A stretch of 64,000 bases of DNA from Tenacibaculum dicentrarchi (GCF_900239345.1 NZ_OESZ01000044.1:124001-188000); one strand, 5' to 3'; shown: positions 9,501 to 17,370, numbered from the stretch's first letter. Notes: generated by a model not told the origin, from the letters alone. A program made the numbers and translations.

Positions 9501-9710
9501 TTTATAAAATAGCGTTTTAATAATTTGTGGCGAATTCTTAGAAGCATCCGCTTTAGCGTAAATATTTTCTACTACTTTTAAAGCTGATTTTGGTAAATTT
9601 TCTTTTTCAAATTTTTGCACCTCTTCCCAAAGACCTTTGTAATTTTCTTGAGCGTTTAGTGTAGTAGCAAAAAATATAATCATAAATAACAGTGTTGTGA
9701 TTTTTTTCAT
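3573..9710 (-). CDS. Giant alpha-2-macroglobulin family protein with thioester motif
   Basis: About 2045 residues. The start is set at the ATG at 9710 because MKKITTLLFMIIFFATTLNAQ forms a proper signal peptide; the frame is open ten codons further upstream. The N-terminal ~500 residues are helical and unlike known macroglobulins. A macroglobulin MG2 domain follows (YRPGQTVYFKTI near residue 600), then an acidic Glu/Thr-rich stretch near residues 1200-1235, then the A2M domain (FFYPHLTTDKKGNITFSFTTPEALTKWKL). The thioester motif CSEQ in YPYECSEQTFARYY has Cys at about residue 1489. A terpenoid-cyclase-like helical domain comes next (GGFPWFKGG). There is no lipobox, so the protein is periplasmic or exported. 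Bacterial A2Ms are thought to trap proteases. No penicillin-binding partner (pbpC) is adjacent. Roughly 20% longer than usual bacterial A2Ms. Confidence 0.88.
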   Translation of the reverse strand: MKKITTLLFMIIFFATTLNAQENYKGLWEEVQKFEKENLPKSALKVVENIYAKADASKNSPQIIKTLFYKSKFSLTLEEDAQLKIINQFKIHIDKSSFPTKNVLENVLANLYWQYFNQNKWKFYNRTKTSEKVDTIDFRTWNLDTLFAEIHTYYQKSLENKTALQQTDIREFKDILYIVEGSKEYRPSLFDFLAHNALDFYKTSETNITKPNYQFKIDNSELIVTAKKFIKINLVTKDATSLQFNALKIYQELITFHLKNKNLKALATVDLERLNFVSKHAIFNDKQDLFLQTLKSSEEKQHKNATSGLYSHQIAEIYRQQANTYQPNKNEDFRFKNKEALVICDAVISKFPKSVASQKCKALKGQITNKSLSLLSEKFSPINTASRLLITYNNIDKLYFTAYKIDKKKITELNNFYKEEERINFIKKLTKVTSWSDKLRNKFDYKQHTTEIIVPKLPQDNYLIVAHENSILNSDNLYATANIQVSNLVLIENTDNNIKTYQVLNRNTGKPIENAQLILQNNKRRGEKKLHQKLITDKNGFATYISNNRYYNVSITVTSKNDTAIFGDYYLYKHQKNRIRKNIENAIIKPFIFTDRSIYRPGQTVYFKTILIQKKGKKSAVFNNGFVEITLNDVNGQKVKTLDLKLNEFGSVSGEFILPNNGLTGEYYLTSKIKNQNNLTHNFNNNRFHFSVEEYKRPKFETDFKPVTQTFKVNDNITVNGFAKAFSGANVTDAKVVYRVHRKVQYPNWWYWRGANSSVEAQEITHGETVTDASGNFSIQFKAIPDLSTNKESLPVFNYEITADITDVNGETRSTTIIVNVGYHALLASLQINSMLNKDKKQHEITITTNNLNGQFTPSKGTLKIYKLQAPKNPLRKRPWNTPDYQDISENEFNKLFPHDAYSKEEVNQTTWKKGTLVFEESFDTKKSKKLILKKLKKWTSGAYIAVLNTTDKFNQKVTDKAHFNITSTSEEKVADNQLFFIKTDKKSYNIDETVCVQIGSASKDMTVIIEVEKDYKTIDTKFIHLNNEIKTIEIPVHKEDIKGFAIKYYFVNYNSFDTGLLNISVENGQENISIETNTFRDKLQPGTTEKWSFTIKNDKKNKVTAEVLASMYDASLDEFKSHNWQFNPIKTATYYSRGNSASAYHSFGNEHFRVFNRQYSNSYSNQQYDELNWFGFRFGENYRRRTMMSKSSSRGMNMNISKIEVIEEEYEEVEETVIESTETDESELTEIKDSSFSKNKSNVNDKPKNSSLKGIKIRKNLQETAFFYPHLTTDKKGNITFSFTTPEALTKWKLQLLAHTKEALSSTKTLTTVTQKELMITPNAPRFLREGDNITLSAKISNLSEEKLDGISQLILTDAITGKEIQLLDNSTKNQNFSVNSKGNTSVSWNLAIPDNIQAIQYKIVAKAGNFSDGEQNMLPVLSNRMLVTETLPMWVRSNQTKTFTLDKLKNNTSTSLKHHKLTLEITSNPAWYAVQALPYLMEYPYECSEQTFARYYANTLASFIANSNPKIQEVFNQWKSSDALLSNLEKNQELKSLIIQETPWLRDAQSETEQKKRIALLFDLNKMKNEQENAIDKLKNMQMSNGGFPWFKGGNYPNTYITQHIASGFGHLKKLGVSNFDNKTTQVLEKAVRFLDREIAIQYADLLKEADKIKAKKGQSASEEYLKKNHLNYATIQYLYMRSFYPKINVASKTKTAISYYKKQSATFWKDYNLYAQGQISLIQFRNNNKTFASKILKSLKENSITSDELGMYWKSNVAGYYNYQAPIETQSLLIEAFSEIENDTKTVDNLKIWLLKNKQTNRWKTTKATTEAVYALLLQGSDWLSITDMVDVKIGNNKIEASKLENVKVEAGTGYFKTSWNGNEITPNMSKVTISKKGKGIAWGGLYWQYFEDLDKITSAETPLKLRKNLFKKITSDTGKELIKITDKTTLKVGDLITVRIELRCDRAMEFVHMKDMRASGVEPINVLSQYKSQDNLYYYEATKDAATNFFFDRLPKGVFVFEYDVRVNNAGNFSNGITTIQNMYAPEFSSHSKGERLVINN

Positions 9711-10018
9711 AACGGATGTTTTATAGTATTTAAAGTACAAGTAAATTAATATTGTTCTTTAATTTAGTCTAGCTTTAAAGGTAATTAATAATAGTGAAAC
9801 TATTGCAATTGTTTAGTAAGTCTATCCAAACAAAAAACGAGCCAATTATTTTGGTTTTTATATAATTAACCTTTTTTTCTGATGATAAATTTCAATAAAT
9901 TCTTTTCTTTTTATTTTATCCGAAGAAAATAAGCTGTTAATTTTTTATAAAACAATTATAAAAATAATAGAAGCATTTTCATAGTTTAGTATCTTTACAT
10001 AAAATTTAGAATAGTTAA
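9711..10018. other. Divergent intergenic region, macroglobulin gene / mpl
   Basis: 308 bp of very AT-rich DNA between two divergently transcribed genes. The only recognisable signal is a weak -7-like box on the plus strand (9990-9997). I saw no repeat, strong hairpin or small gene. Confidence 0.5.
9990..9997 (+). promoter_or_regulatory. Weak -7-like box upstream of mpl
   Basis: TATCTTTA matches TAnnTTTG at all but the last base and lies 21 bp before the mpl start codon. No clear -33 TTG is visible. Confidence 0.35.
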
Positions 10019-11371
10019 ATGAGAGTACATTTTATAGCAATCGGCGGAAGTGCAATGCATAATTTAGCAATTGCGCTACATCAAAAAGGAGATATCGTAA
10101 CAGGAAGTGACGATACAATTCATAATCCATCTAAAGCTCGTTTAGAAAAATATGGATTATTACCAAACGAATTTGGTTGGTTCTCTGAAAAGATAACCAC
10201 TGATTTAGATGCTATAATTTTAGGAATGCACGCAAAAAAAGACAATCCAGAATTGTTAAAAGCACAAGAATTAGGTGTTAAAATTTATTCTTATCCTGAG
10301 TTTTTATATGAGCAATCAAAAGACAAAACTCGTGTAGTTATTAGTGGTTCTCACGGAAAAACAACCATTACTTCGATGATTTTACATGTGATGAATTATC
10401 ATGAAAGAGAAGTAGATTACATGGTAGGAGCGCAGTTAGATGGTTTTGAAACCATGGTTCATTTAACCGAAGAAAATGATTTTATTGTTTTAGAAGGTGA
10501 TGAGTATTTAAGTTCGCCAATAGATATGCGTCCGAAATTTCATTTATATAAACCAAATATTGCATTGTTAAGCGGTATTGCTTGGGATCATATTAACGTG
10601 TTTCCAACTATTGAAAACTATAATGAGCAGTTTAAAATTTTTACAGATTCGCTAATAAATGGCGGAATGATGGTGTATAATGAAGAAGATGCTGTTTTAA
10701 AAGACATTGTAGAAAACTCTACTAATCCGATAAAAAAATATCCATATCAAACACCTGAATATTTTATTGATAATGGAGTTACTTATATTGATACTTCAGA
10801 TGGAGATTTGCCTTTAGAAGTTTTTGGAGAACATAATTTACAAAATATAGCAGGAGCAAAGTGGATTTGTCAGCATATGGGAATTGATGAAGATGAATTT
10901 TATGAAGCAATTGCTAGTTTTAAAGGAGCAAGTAAACGATTAGAAAAAGTTGCAGAGAATAAAAATTCGGTGATTTTTAAAGATTTTGCTCACAGCCCAA
11001 GTAAAGTAAAAGCAACTACAACAGCTGTAAAAAATCAATATAAAGAACGTACTGTTTTAGCGTGTTTAGAATTACACACGTATTCTAGCTTAAATGCAGA
11101 ATTTTTAAAAGAATACAAAGGTGCGTTAACTAAAGCTGATAAAGCAGTTGTTTTTTATTCACCTGATGCAGTAAAAATAAAACAATTAGAAGAAGTTACA
11201 GAGCAACAAATAGCAACCGCTTTTGAACGTGATGATTTAATTATTTATACAAATCCAGCAGATTTTAAAGAATTTTTATTTAATCAAAATTTAGAAAATA
11301 CAGCTTTATTATTAATGAGTTCTGGTAATTACGGAGGATTAAATTTTGATGAGGTTAAGAATTTGATTTAA
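10019..11371 (+). CDS. mpl: UDP-MurNAc-tripeptide ligase (Mpl-type murein recycling ligase)
   Basis: 450 residues of the Mur ligase family, with the N-terminal Rossmann start MRVHFIAIGGSAMHNLA. The P-loop SGSHGKTT spans residues 109-116, followed by EGDEYLSSPID, WDHINVFPT (central ATPase domain) and FKDFAHSPSKVKATTTAVK (C-terminal substrate domain). The length and the GGSAMHNLA motif fit Mpl, which attaches the recycled tripeptide L-Ala-gamma-D-Glu-meso-DAP to UDP-MurNAc in the cytoplasm, better than MurC. MurC remains possible, but mur-cluster genes such as ftsW, murG or murD are not adjacent. The last bases overlap the convergent nucleotidyltransferase gene. Confidence 0.82.
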   Translation: MRVHFIAIGGSAMHNLAIALHQKGDIVTGSDDTIHNPSKARLEKYGLLPNEFGWFSEKITTDLDAIILGMHAKKDNPELLKAQELGVKIYSYPEFLYEQSKDKTRVVISGSHGKTTITSMILHVMNYHEREVDYMVGAQLDGFETMVHLTEENDFIVLEGDEYLSSPIDMRPKFHLYKPNIALLSGIAWDHINVFPTIENYNEQFKIFTDSLINGGMMVYNEEDAVLKDIVENSTNPIKKYPYQTPEYFIDNGVTYIDTSDGDLPLEVFGEHNLQNIAGAKWICQHMGIDEDEFYEAIASFKGASKRLEKVAENKNSVIFKDFAHSPSKVKATTTAVKNQYKERTVLACLELHTYSSLNAEFLKEYKGALTKADKAVVFYSPDAVKIKQLEEVTEQQIATAFERDDLIIYTNPADFKEFLFNQNLENTALLLMSSGNYGGLNFDEVKNLI

Positions 11372-12444
11372 TTTTGTTTAGATGTTTTAAGTTCTTTTAT
11401 TCTATCAAAAATATAGGTTCTATATTCTTTTAGATAAAATGCTTTTATCATTACTGATAAAGTTTCTTTAGATGTAAAATAAAAAGACCAGAAATTTTTA
11501 TTTAAAGTAAAAATTTTTGGTCTTTTCATTAATGAAACTTGTTTTTTTACGAAACTTTTAGCCTGTTTTTTTTTTGAATATTCTAAAGAAGTCGGAGCAT
11601 TAAAAAAATAATTGGTACTTGCTATAAAATTATTCAAATAACCCGATTCATAATGTTTAAAATTACTGATTACTGATTTTGTATTTGTGAATTTTGATAA
11701 TAAATACACATCGTAAAAGTTTCTAAAAGCAATACTTTTAGTCCATTGTCCTCTATCATTAATTTGTTTATTAAAACAGGTTAATAATAATTGGTTATTA
11801 TAAGATAATACTGTTGTGGTATCTTTTAAGGTTTTTAAACTCTTTTTTACATCGTTATAAGTAAACCCTTTTTCATTGCGAACCATTTTATAATGAATTT
11901 CAATAGCAGTTATTTTACCTTTTTTTGTTAGCTTAGGATAATGTCGATTAACAATCGTATTATCAACAAAATTTTCCGATTTTTCACCGTACCCATTTTC
12001 TTTTAAAACACGTATTGCTTTTCTAAAATCGTTATTATTTATTAATATATCGGCATCACCAACCATTCGTTCGGCAATATCGTCATATAAACCATCTAAT
12101 AAATTCCCTGTTCCTTTTAAGAAAATAGGCGTAATATTATTGGCTAATAATAGTGTATTTATTTCTTTAGCTTCTTTAATTATTTGTTGATTTCTATCCC
12201 GATTTAAGTCTGTAATATATTTCATATACTCGACTAAATCTTCGGGTAAATAATGCAGGAAATCAGCACGTTTTAAGTTGCAATATAATGCAGGAAATAC
12301 ATAATGACTAGTCGTTATTTTAACAATGTTATCCCAATTGATATCGCCAGTTTTTAATTGTTTTTCAACTAAAATACGATTGTCTTTTTCATGAGTAATC
12401 GTTAAACATTTCCCGATAAAAAATAACGTTTCTTTATAATTCAT
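11368..12444 (-). CDS. Nucleotidyltransferase-fold protein (NTP_transf_5-like)
   Basis: About 358 residues. The start is taken at the ATG at 12444 because it overlaps the upstream gene's stop by 11 bases, indicating translational coupling; the frame is open to 12471. The core ANNITPIFLKGTGNLLDGLYDDIAERMVGDADILI carries the G-[ST/G] and DxD-type metal site of the 'uncharacterised nucleotidyltransferase' family (PF14907). Later comes AIEIHYKMV, also seen in this family. Members often sit in peptide-modification or polysaccharide clusters next to HPr-kinase-like proteins, as here. The substrate is unknown. The C-terminal ~110 residues are basic and helical. The gene end overlaps mpl (convergent). 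Confidence 0.75.
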   Translation of the reverse strand: MNYKETLFFIGKCLTITHEKDNRILVEKQLKTGDINWDNIVKITTSHYVFPALYCNLKRADFLHYLPEDLVEYMKYITDLNRDRNQQIIKEAKEINTLLLANNITPIFLKGTGNLLDGLYDDIAERMVGDADILINNNDFRKAIRVLKENGYGEKSENFVDNTIVNRHYPKLTKKGKITAIEIHYKMVRNEKGFTYNDVKKSLKTLKDTTTVLSYNNQLLLTCFNKQINDRGQWTKSIAFRNFYDVYLLSKFTNTKSVISNFKHYESGYLNNFIASTNYFFNAPTSLEYSKKKQAKSFVKKQVSLMKRPKIFTLNKNFWSFYFTSKETLSVMIKAFYLKEYRTYIFDRIKELKTSKQN

Positions 12445-13564
12445 CATTAAAAATTTTATGCACCGTAGCAATCATTTTTTTGTTATCAGAATACGTAAGT
12501 TGATAACAAGGTAATTTTTCAAACCAGTTCATAAATTTTTCAGCATTTTTAGGAATTGGCGACAACCAAGAATCTGGCACTAATTGTTCAAAAGCATTTA
12601 ATTTTGATATTTCAGTAATTTGTAAATCACTGTTTTTTTTATATTTGATGAAAATCAATGCTTTACATGGTAAATGTTGCTGATAATCGGTATTATTTGG
12701 GATTAAATACCGCACAATTTTACCTAATCTTTCAAAATTATATTCCGCCGAAGTTTCCAATTCAGGATATATAGGAAGTAGGGTGGGCAAGCTATTTTTT
12801 TTGATAGAAATGGCAGACGGAAAACTATAAATATGATTTTTTTCGGCATCAATCGGCACAAAATCGTCAGCTAAACAGGTAAAATCGTTTGCTTGTAATA
12901 AGGCTAATGACGTACTTTTTCCGTTACCAGAATCACCTAAAAAAAGCATTGATTCTTTACCGTTACTTATCGCTGATGCGTGAAAAACTCCCAGCCATTC
13001 CGCTTCTTCTTTTCGGTGGATATGCTCTACAATTTTCATAGAAAATTTTCCTTGAAAATAATGAACTTCATTTAAATTCCAAGTATCAATAATTTGATTA
13101 TCAATGGAAAAAGAGATGTGATTTTCAGTGCTATAAACTTTGTAATGATGCGTTTCTTTAAAGCTATTTTCGGGATTTTCGATTTCTAAATGTGCAAATT
13201 TTGGATGCACTAAATATTTTTCATAATCCGATAAAAAACTCACTTTAAGAATAACAGTATTCATTTTATAATAATAATGATACTCAAATTCTTGAGGAAT
13301 ATTAAGAATAATAGTATTGCTATTATTTTTGCTATCTGTTTTGTTTTCAGAAAGTATATTTTCGGAAATGTCTTGAATAAAATCAATAAGTTCTTGTTCA
13401 GGAACGGTTATTTTATCCGCTAAAGTATGGGCAATTTCTTTGTTTGAAAAATTATTATTTAAAAGCGTTATTATTTGAGCAACAACATGTTCAATAACTA
13501 TATATTGATTTTTATTTTGAAGCCATAAAACGCTTTTACCTTCTATTTGTTTTTTTAGAATCAT
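12434..13564 (-). CDS. HPr-kinase-like P-loop protein with PqqD-like N-terminus
   Basis: 376 residues. The first ~75 residues (YIVIEHVVAQIITLLNNNFSNKEIAHTLADK and on) resemble a PqqD-type winged helix, which in peptide-modifying systems binds a leader peptide. This is a pattern judgement, not a search. The C-terminal half carries a Walker A motif GDSGNGKST at about residues 207-215, followed by LADDFVPID. That pairing is typical of HPr kinase/phosphorylase C-terminal-like proteins. No phosphorylatable HPr or PTS genes are nearby. HprK-like kinases of this type phosphorylate lasso peptides in some Firmicutes. It is translationally coupled to the nucleotidyltransferase gene. No precursor-peptide gene was found. 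Confidence 0.72.
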   Translation of the reverse strand: MILKKQIEGKSVLWLQNKNQYIVIEHVVAQIITLLNNNFSNKEIAHTLADKITVPEQELIDFIQDISENILSENKTDSKNNSNTIILNIPQEFEYHYYYKMNTVILKVSFLSDYEKYLVHPKFAHLEIENPENSFKETHHYKVYSTENHISFSIDNQIIDTWNLNEVHYFQGKFSMKIVEHIHRKEEAEWLGVFHASAISNGKESMLFLGDSGNGKSTSLALLQANDFTCLADDFVPIDAEKNHIYSFPSAISIKKNSLPTLLPIYPELETSAEYNFERLGKIVRYLIPNNTDYQQHLPCKALIFIKYKKNSDLQITEISKLNAFEQLVPDSWLSPIPKNAEKFMNWFEKLPCYQLTYSDNKKMIATVHKIFNDEL

Positions 13565-13580
13565 AGGTTATAAAAATAAC

Positions 13581-13605
13581 AAAACCCCGAAACAATCGAG
13601 GTTTT
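13581..13605. terminator. Short hairpin upstream of the kinase-like gene
   Basis: Arms AAAACCCCGA (13581-13590) and TCGAGGTTTT (13596-13605) pair with one mismatch and a 5-nt loop. On the minus strand the stem is followed by a short T-run. It could end transcripts arriving from the 2-hydroxyacid dehydrogenase gene before the kinase gene starts. Confidence 0.5.
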
Positions 13606-13647
13606 ATTATTCAATAATATGGAAAATATATTTAAAGAACAATTAAG

Positions 13648-13909
13648 AGCCTGTTTAAAAATTAAATAAATTCTCAGTTTTATTGATTTTTTTCCTTAAA
13701 AAAAAATGTATCGAGAACTTTTACATAAAATAATTCAAATTCTCGATACATTTTTAATTCCTTTTAGTCATTAAAATTGACAAGAACCATCAAAAAAAAA
13801 CTAAAAAATACGGTAAATCAGAGTGCGAAATTGAAGTAAATTTAGTTTGATGGATTCGATTTCTTATTTTTCCGTTGTAAAACTTTTTTAGATGAAATTT
13901 AAACAGGCT
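13648..13909. mobile_element. MITE-like element with 12-bp terminal inverted repeats
   Basis: AGCCTGTTTAAA (13648-13659) and TTTAAACAGGCT (13898-13909) are perfect terminal inverted repeats bounding 262 bp with no ORF of useful length. Inside is a 16-bp perfect inverted repeat (13702-13717 and 13740-13755, core TGTATCGAGAA) with a 22-nt spacer. Non-coding length, terminal repeats and an internal palindrome fit a miniature inverted-repeat transposable element derived from an insertion sequence. No target-site duplication is clear, and no second copy is in the window. Confidence 0.6.
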
Positions 13910-13967
13910 ATAAAGAGCTTATTGATTTTTTATTTGTGCTATTATTACGATTTTTTTGTTTTAAAAA

Positions 13968-16865
13968 TTAAGACAATGCTTCTTTTAAAATAGTAATAGG
14001 ATGTTTTGCTATTCGTTTTGTACCGTCAAAAATTTGATGACGACAACTTGTTCCTGAAGCTACAATTTCCGTGTTGCTATTACAATTTCTAATTTTAGGA
14101 AATAAGGTATCTTCACCAACTTGCATACTTACTTTATAATGTTCTTTTTCATATCCAAAAGAACCAGCCATTCCGCAACACCCTGTATTCATAATGGTAA
14201 CTTTATAGTTTTTAGGAATGTTTAAAATTGAAAAACTAGCATGAGTTGATGACAATGCTTTTTGATGGCAATGTCCATGAATTTTTAGTGTTTTAGTATT
14301 TGTTGTAAATAATGCTGTATTTATATTTTCTTTTTGATATTCAGATGCTAAAAATTCTTCAAAAGTAAACACATTTTTAGCTATTTTTTTAGCAGATAAT
14401 TTATCATCAGCCAAACGAATATACTCATCTCTAAAAGTTAAAATTGCCGAAGGTTCTATTCCTATTAATGGAGTTTCTTCAGATATTAAATCTTTAAAAA
14501 TAGCTACATTTTTATTAGCCAGCGTTTTTGCTTCGTTTAAAAATCCTTTAGAAATATGACTTCTTCCGCTTTCTTCGTGTGCTATGTTTTTAATTTCATA
14601 GCCTAGTTTTTCTAGTACAAATACGGCATCTTTTCCTATTTCAGCATCATAAAAATTAGTGAATTCATCGTTAAATAAATACACTATTTTTTTAGTTTTA
14701 TTAGATTGATGCTTTTTTAACCAAACAGATAACGGTTGTTTTGCTAACTTAGGAACAGTTCGTTCTGTGGCAACACCCATTATTTTTTTAGCTAATAAAG
14801 TGTTGGTTAAAAAATTGGTTAGAGCAGGAATTTTACTTCCTAGTTTATTATATTTTGCATTGTTGGCAAACAAAGTACTTCTAAAAGAATAACCATTTGT
14901 TTCTTGATATTGATATAAAAATTCGGCTTTCATCGAAGCGATATCAACATTACTTGGGCATTCTGTGGCACATGCTTTACAACTTAAACATAAATCTAAA
15001 ACTTCTTTTAATTCTTTAGAGTCGAATTTGTTTTTAGCCGTATTATTTGTTAAAACTTCTCGTAACATATTAGCTCTTGCACGAGTTGTTTCTTTTTCAT
15101 TTCTGGTTGCTCTGTAACTTGGACATAAAGTTCCGCCTGCTTCTGGCGATTTTCTACAATCTCCAGAGCCATTACATTTTTCGGCTAATTTTAAAATTCC
15201 TTCACTTTCAGAAAAATCTTGCAATGTTTTTATAACAGGTTCTTTTCTGTCAATTTCATAGCGTAAATTTTTATCCATCGGAAAAGCATCGGTAATTTTT
15301 CCTTGATTAAAAACGTTATTAGGGTCAAAGGCTTTTTTTATTTTTCTTAATAATTGATAATTTTTATCACCAATCATTAACGGAATAAATTCGGCACGTA
15401 CAATTCCGTCACCATGTTCTCCACTAAATGAACCTTTATATTTTTTTACTAATTCGGCAGTTTCGGTGGTTATTTTTCTGAATAAAACAACGTCTTCTTT
15501 TTTCTTCAGATTTAAAATCGGACGTAAATGTAATTCACCAGCACCAGCATGTGCGTAATAAACGGCATCTTGCTGATATTTATCCATAATTTGAGTAAAC
15601 TCTTCAATATATTCTGGCAAATCCTCTAAAGCAACGGCTGTATCTTCAATACAAGCAACGGCTTTCATATCGCCAACAATATTTCCTAATAAGCCTAAAC
15701 CTGCTTTTCGTAAGTGATGTACTTTTGCTATATCATCGCCATAAACTTTAGGATAATAATGTCCAAAATTATTCGCTTTTAAATCTTCAATTAATTTATC
15801 AGCTTGAATTTTGGCATCTTCTAAAGTATCCGAAGAAACTTCTAACATTAAAACAGCTTCAGGATCACCTTTTAAAAAGAATCGGTTTTTAGCTTGTTCT
15901 CTGTTATTTTTGGTACAATCTAAAATAACTTTATCCATTAATTCACAGGCATACAATTTGTGATTCATAGCAGTAACCGTAGCTTTTAAACTTTGGTTGA
16001 TACTTGTAAAATGTGGACAAACCATAATACTAAAAGTAGGAGGTAAGTCGTTTAATTGTATGGTAATTTCTGTAGAAAAAACCAACGTTCCTTCGCTTCC
16101 TGATAAAAATTTTGCAGGATTTATAGTTGTTTCATTTCCGCCAAATAAATCAGATTTTAAAAATTCATCAACCGCATATCCTGTATTTCTTCTGTGTATT
16201 TCTGGCTTTGGAAATTCATTTATAATTTCTTTTTGAATTGCTTCTTGAGAAAGTTCGTTATAAATAGTTTTATAAATAGTTCCTTCTAAAGTTTGATTTA
16301 TTTTTTTCTGATGAAACTCTTGTGAAGTAATTTCTGAAAAAAAAACATCACTTCCATCAGCTAAAATCCCTTGTATAGAAATGACTTTATCACGAGTAAC
16401 TCCGTAGCGAATAGAAGTACTTCCTGATGAATTATTTCCAACCATTCCACCAATCATACATCTGTTTGATGTTGAGGTATTTGGTCCAAAAAATAATCCG
16501 TAGGGTTTTAAAAATCGATTTAAATCATCTCGAATAATTCCAGGTTGTACAGTTATTGTTTTTTTTTGCTCATCAAAAGCCAATATATTTGTAAAATGTT
16601 TTGAAACATCTACAACAATTCCATCACCAACACATTGTCCTGCTAATGAAGTTCCCGCAGTTCTTGGAATTAACGTAATTTTATTTTTGGTAGCAAAATC
16701 AATTAGTATTTTAATATCTTCTGAATCCTTCGGATAGGCTACGGCTAACGGTATTTTTCTATATACCGAGGCATCTGTAGCATATAAAGTTTTATGTAAA
16801 TCATCAAAAAATAATTGACCTTTTAAGCTTTTATCTAACTTTAATAATAGTGTTTTTTCTGTCAT
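13968..16865 (-). CDS. FAD- and Fe-S-dependent 2-hydroxyacid dehydrogenase (D-2-hydroxyglutarate/D-lactate type)
   Basis: 965 residues, a GlcD+GlcF-type fusion. The N-terminal PCMH FAD-binding domain shows LIPRTAGTSLAGQCVGDGIVVDVS and GGMVGNNSSGSTSIRYG. The FAD-oxidase C-terminal domain has YYAHAGAGELHLRP and SGEHGDGIVR. Two iron-sulfur segments follow: CNGSGDCRKS...LCPSY near residue 563 and CLSCKACATECPSNVD near residue 625. The CCG redox domain has HCHQKALSS near 863 and NTGCCGMAGSFGYE near 895. The architecture and length match YdiJ-type D-2-hydroxyglutarate dehydrogenases and related D-lactate dehydrogenases, which pass electrons to quinone. It lies 7 bp after the Lrp regulator gene and opposite a DUF1338 gene, which favours D-2-hydroxyglutarate as substrate (inference). 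Confidence 0.85.
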   Translation of the reverse strand: MTEKTLLLKLDKSLKGQLFFDDLHKTLYATDASVYRKIPLAVAYPKDSEDIKILIDFATKNKITLIPRTAGTSLAGQCVGDGIVVDVSKHFTNILAFDEQKKTITVQPGIIRDDLNRFLKPYGLFFGPNTSTSNRCMIGGMVGNNSSGSTSIRYGVTRDKVISIQGILADGSDVFFSEITSQEFHQKKINQTLEGTIYKTIYNELSQEAIQKEIINEFPKPEIHRRNTGYAVDEFLKSDLFGGNETTINPAKFLSGSEGTLVFSTEITIQLNDLPPTFSIMVCPHFTSINQSLKATVTAMNHKLYACELMDKVILDCTKNNREQAKNRFFLKGDPEAVLMLEVSSDTLEDAKIQADKLIEDLKANNFGHYYPKVYGDDIAKVHHLRKAGLGLLGNIVGDMKAVACIEDTAVALEDLPEYIEEFTQIMDKYQQDAVYYAHAGAGELHLRPILNLKKKEDVVLFRKITTETAELVKKYKGSFSGEHGDGIVRAEFIPLMIGDKNYQLLRKIKKAFDPNNVFNQGKITDAFPMDKNLRYEIDRKEPVIKTLQDFSESEGILKLAEKCNGSGDCRKSPEAGGTLCPSYRATRNEKETTRARANMLREVLTNNTAKNKFDSKELKEVLDLCLSCKACATECPSNVDIASMKAEFLYQYQETNGYSFRSTLFANNAKYNKLGSKIPALTNFLTNTLLAKKIMGVATERTVPKLAKQPLSVWLKKHQSNKTKKIVYLFNDEFTNFYDAEIGKDAVFVLEKLGYEIKNIAHEESGRSHISKGFLNEAKTLANKNVAIFKDLISEETPLIGIEPSAILTFRDEYIRLADDKLSAKKIAKNVFTFEEFLASEYQKENINTALFTTNTKTLKIHGHCHQKALSSTHASFSILNIPKNYKVTIMNTGCCGMAGSFGYEKEHYKVSMQVGEDTLFPKIRNCNSNTEIVASGTSCRHQIFDGTKRIAKHPITILKEALS

Positions 16866-16872
16866 CTTTCAG

Positions 16873-17331
16873 TTATTCAATAGGGATATTTCTTTTAAAG
16901 CAGGTATCAAAGCAAATAAAAGTATCAGTGCCTGCAACACCGTTTATTAAATGTACGTTATCGTATAATATTTTTTGTAAATGCTCATTGTCTTTGGCAT
17001 AAATTAAGATAAAAATAGCATAATTACCCGATACAAAATTACATTCGGTAATTTCAGGAATTTTTTCTAAAGCCTTCATAACCTCTTTAGCAAAACGAGC
17101 TTCCCGCAATCGAATTCCTGTATATGACTTTGTTTTATAGCCTAACATTTTTTCGTCTAAAATAAATTCGGCATTTTTTATAAGTCCTTCGGTGGTGAGT
17201 TTTTTTATCCGCTGATGAATTAATGAATTAGAAACTTTTAATTCTTCTGCTATTTGCGAATAGGCTTTTCGAGCATCTGAACGTAGTTTTAAAAGTATTT
17301 GTTTATCGATATAATCAAATTGATTATTCAT
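16873..17331 (-). CDS. Lrp/AsnC-family transcriptional regulator
   Basis: 152 residues with an N-terminal HTH (IDKQILLKLRSDARKAYSQIAEELKVSNSLIHQRIKKLTTEGLI) and a C-terminal RAM/ligand-binding domain (GIRLREARFAKEVMKALEKIPEITECNFVSGNYAIFILIYAKDNEHLQ). This is the standard Lrp layout and length. It is the first gene of a two-gene minus-strand operon with the 2-hydroxyacid dehydrogenase (7-bp gap) and divergent from DUF1338. Lrp-type proteins usually sense amino acids, so it probably controls this module in response to an amino acid; lysine is the candidate. The ligand is inferred from context. Confidence 0.87.
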   Translation of the reverse strand: MNNQFDYIDKQILLKLRSDARKAYSQIAEELKVSNSLIHQRIKKLTTEGLIKNAEFILDEKMLGYKTKSYTGIRLREARFAKEVMKALEKIPEITECNFVSGNYAIFILIYAKDNEHLQKILYDNVHLINGVAGTDTFICFDTCFKRNIPIE

Positions 17332-17370
17332 TTTCTATTTTTTAATTAAGATAATGTTATTTTGGTTTTT

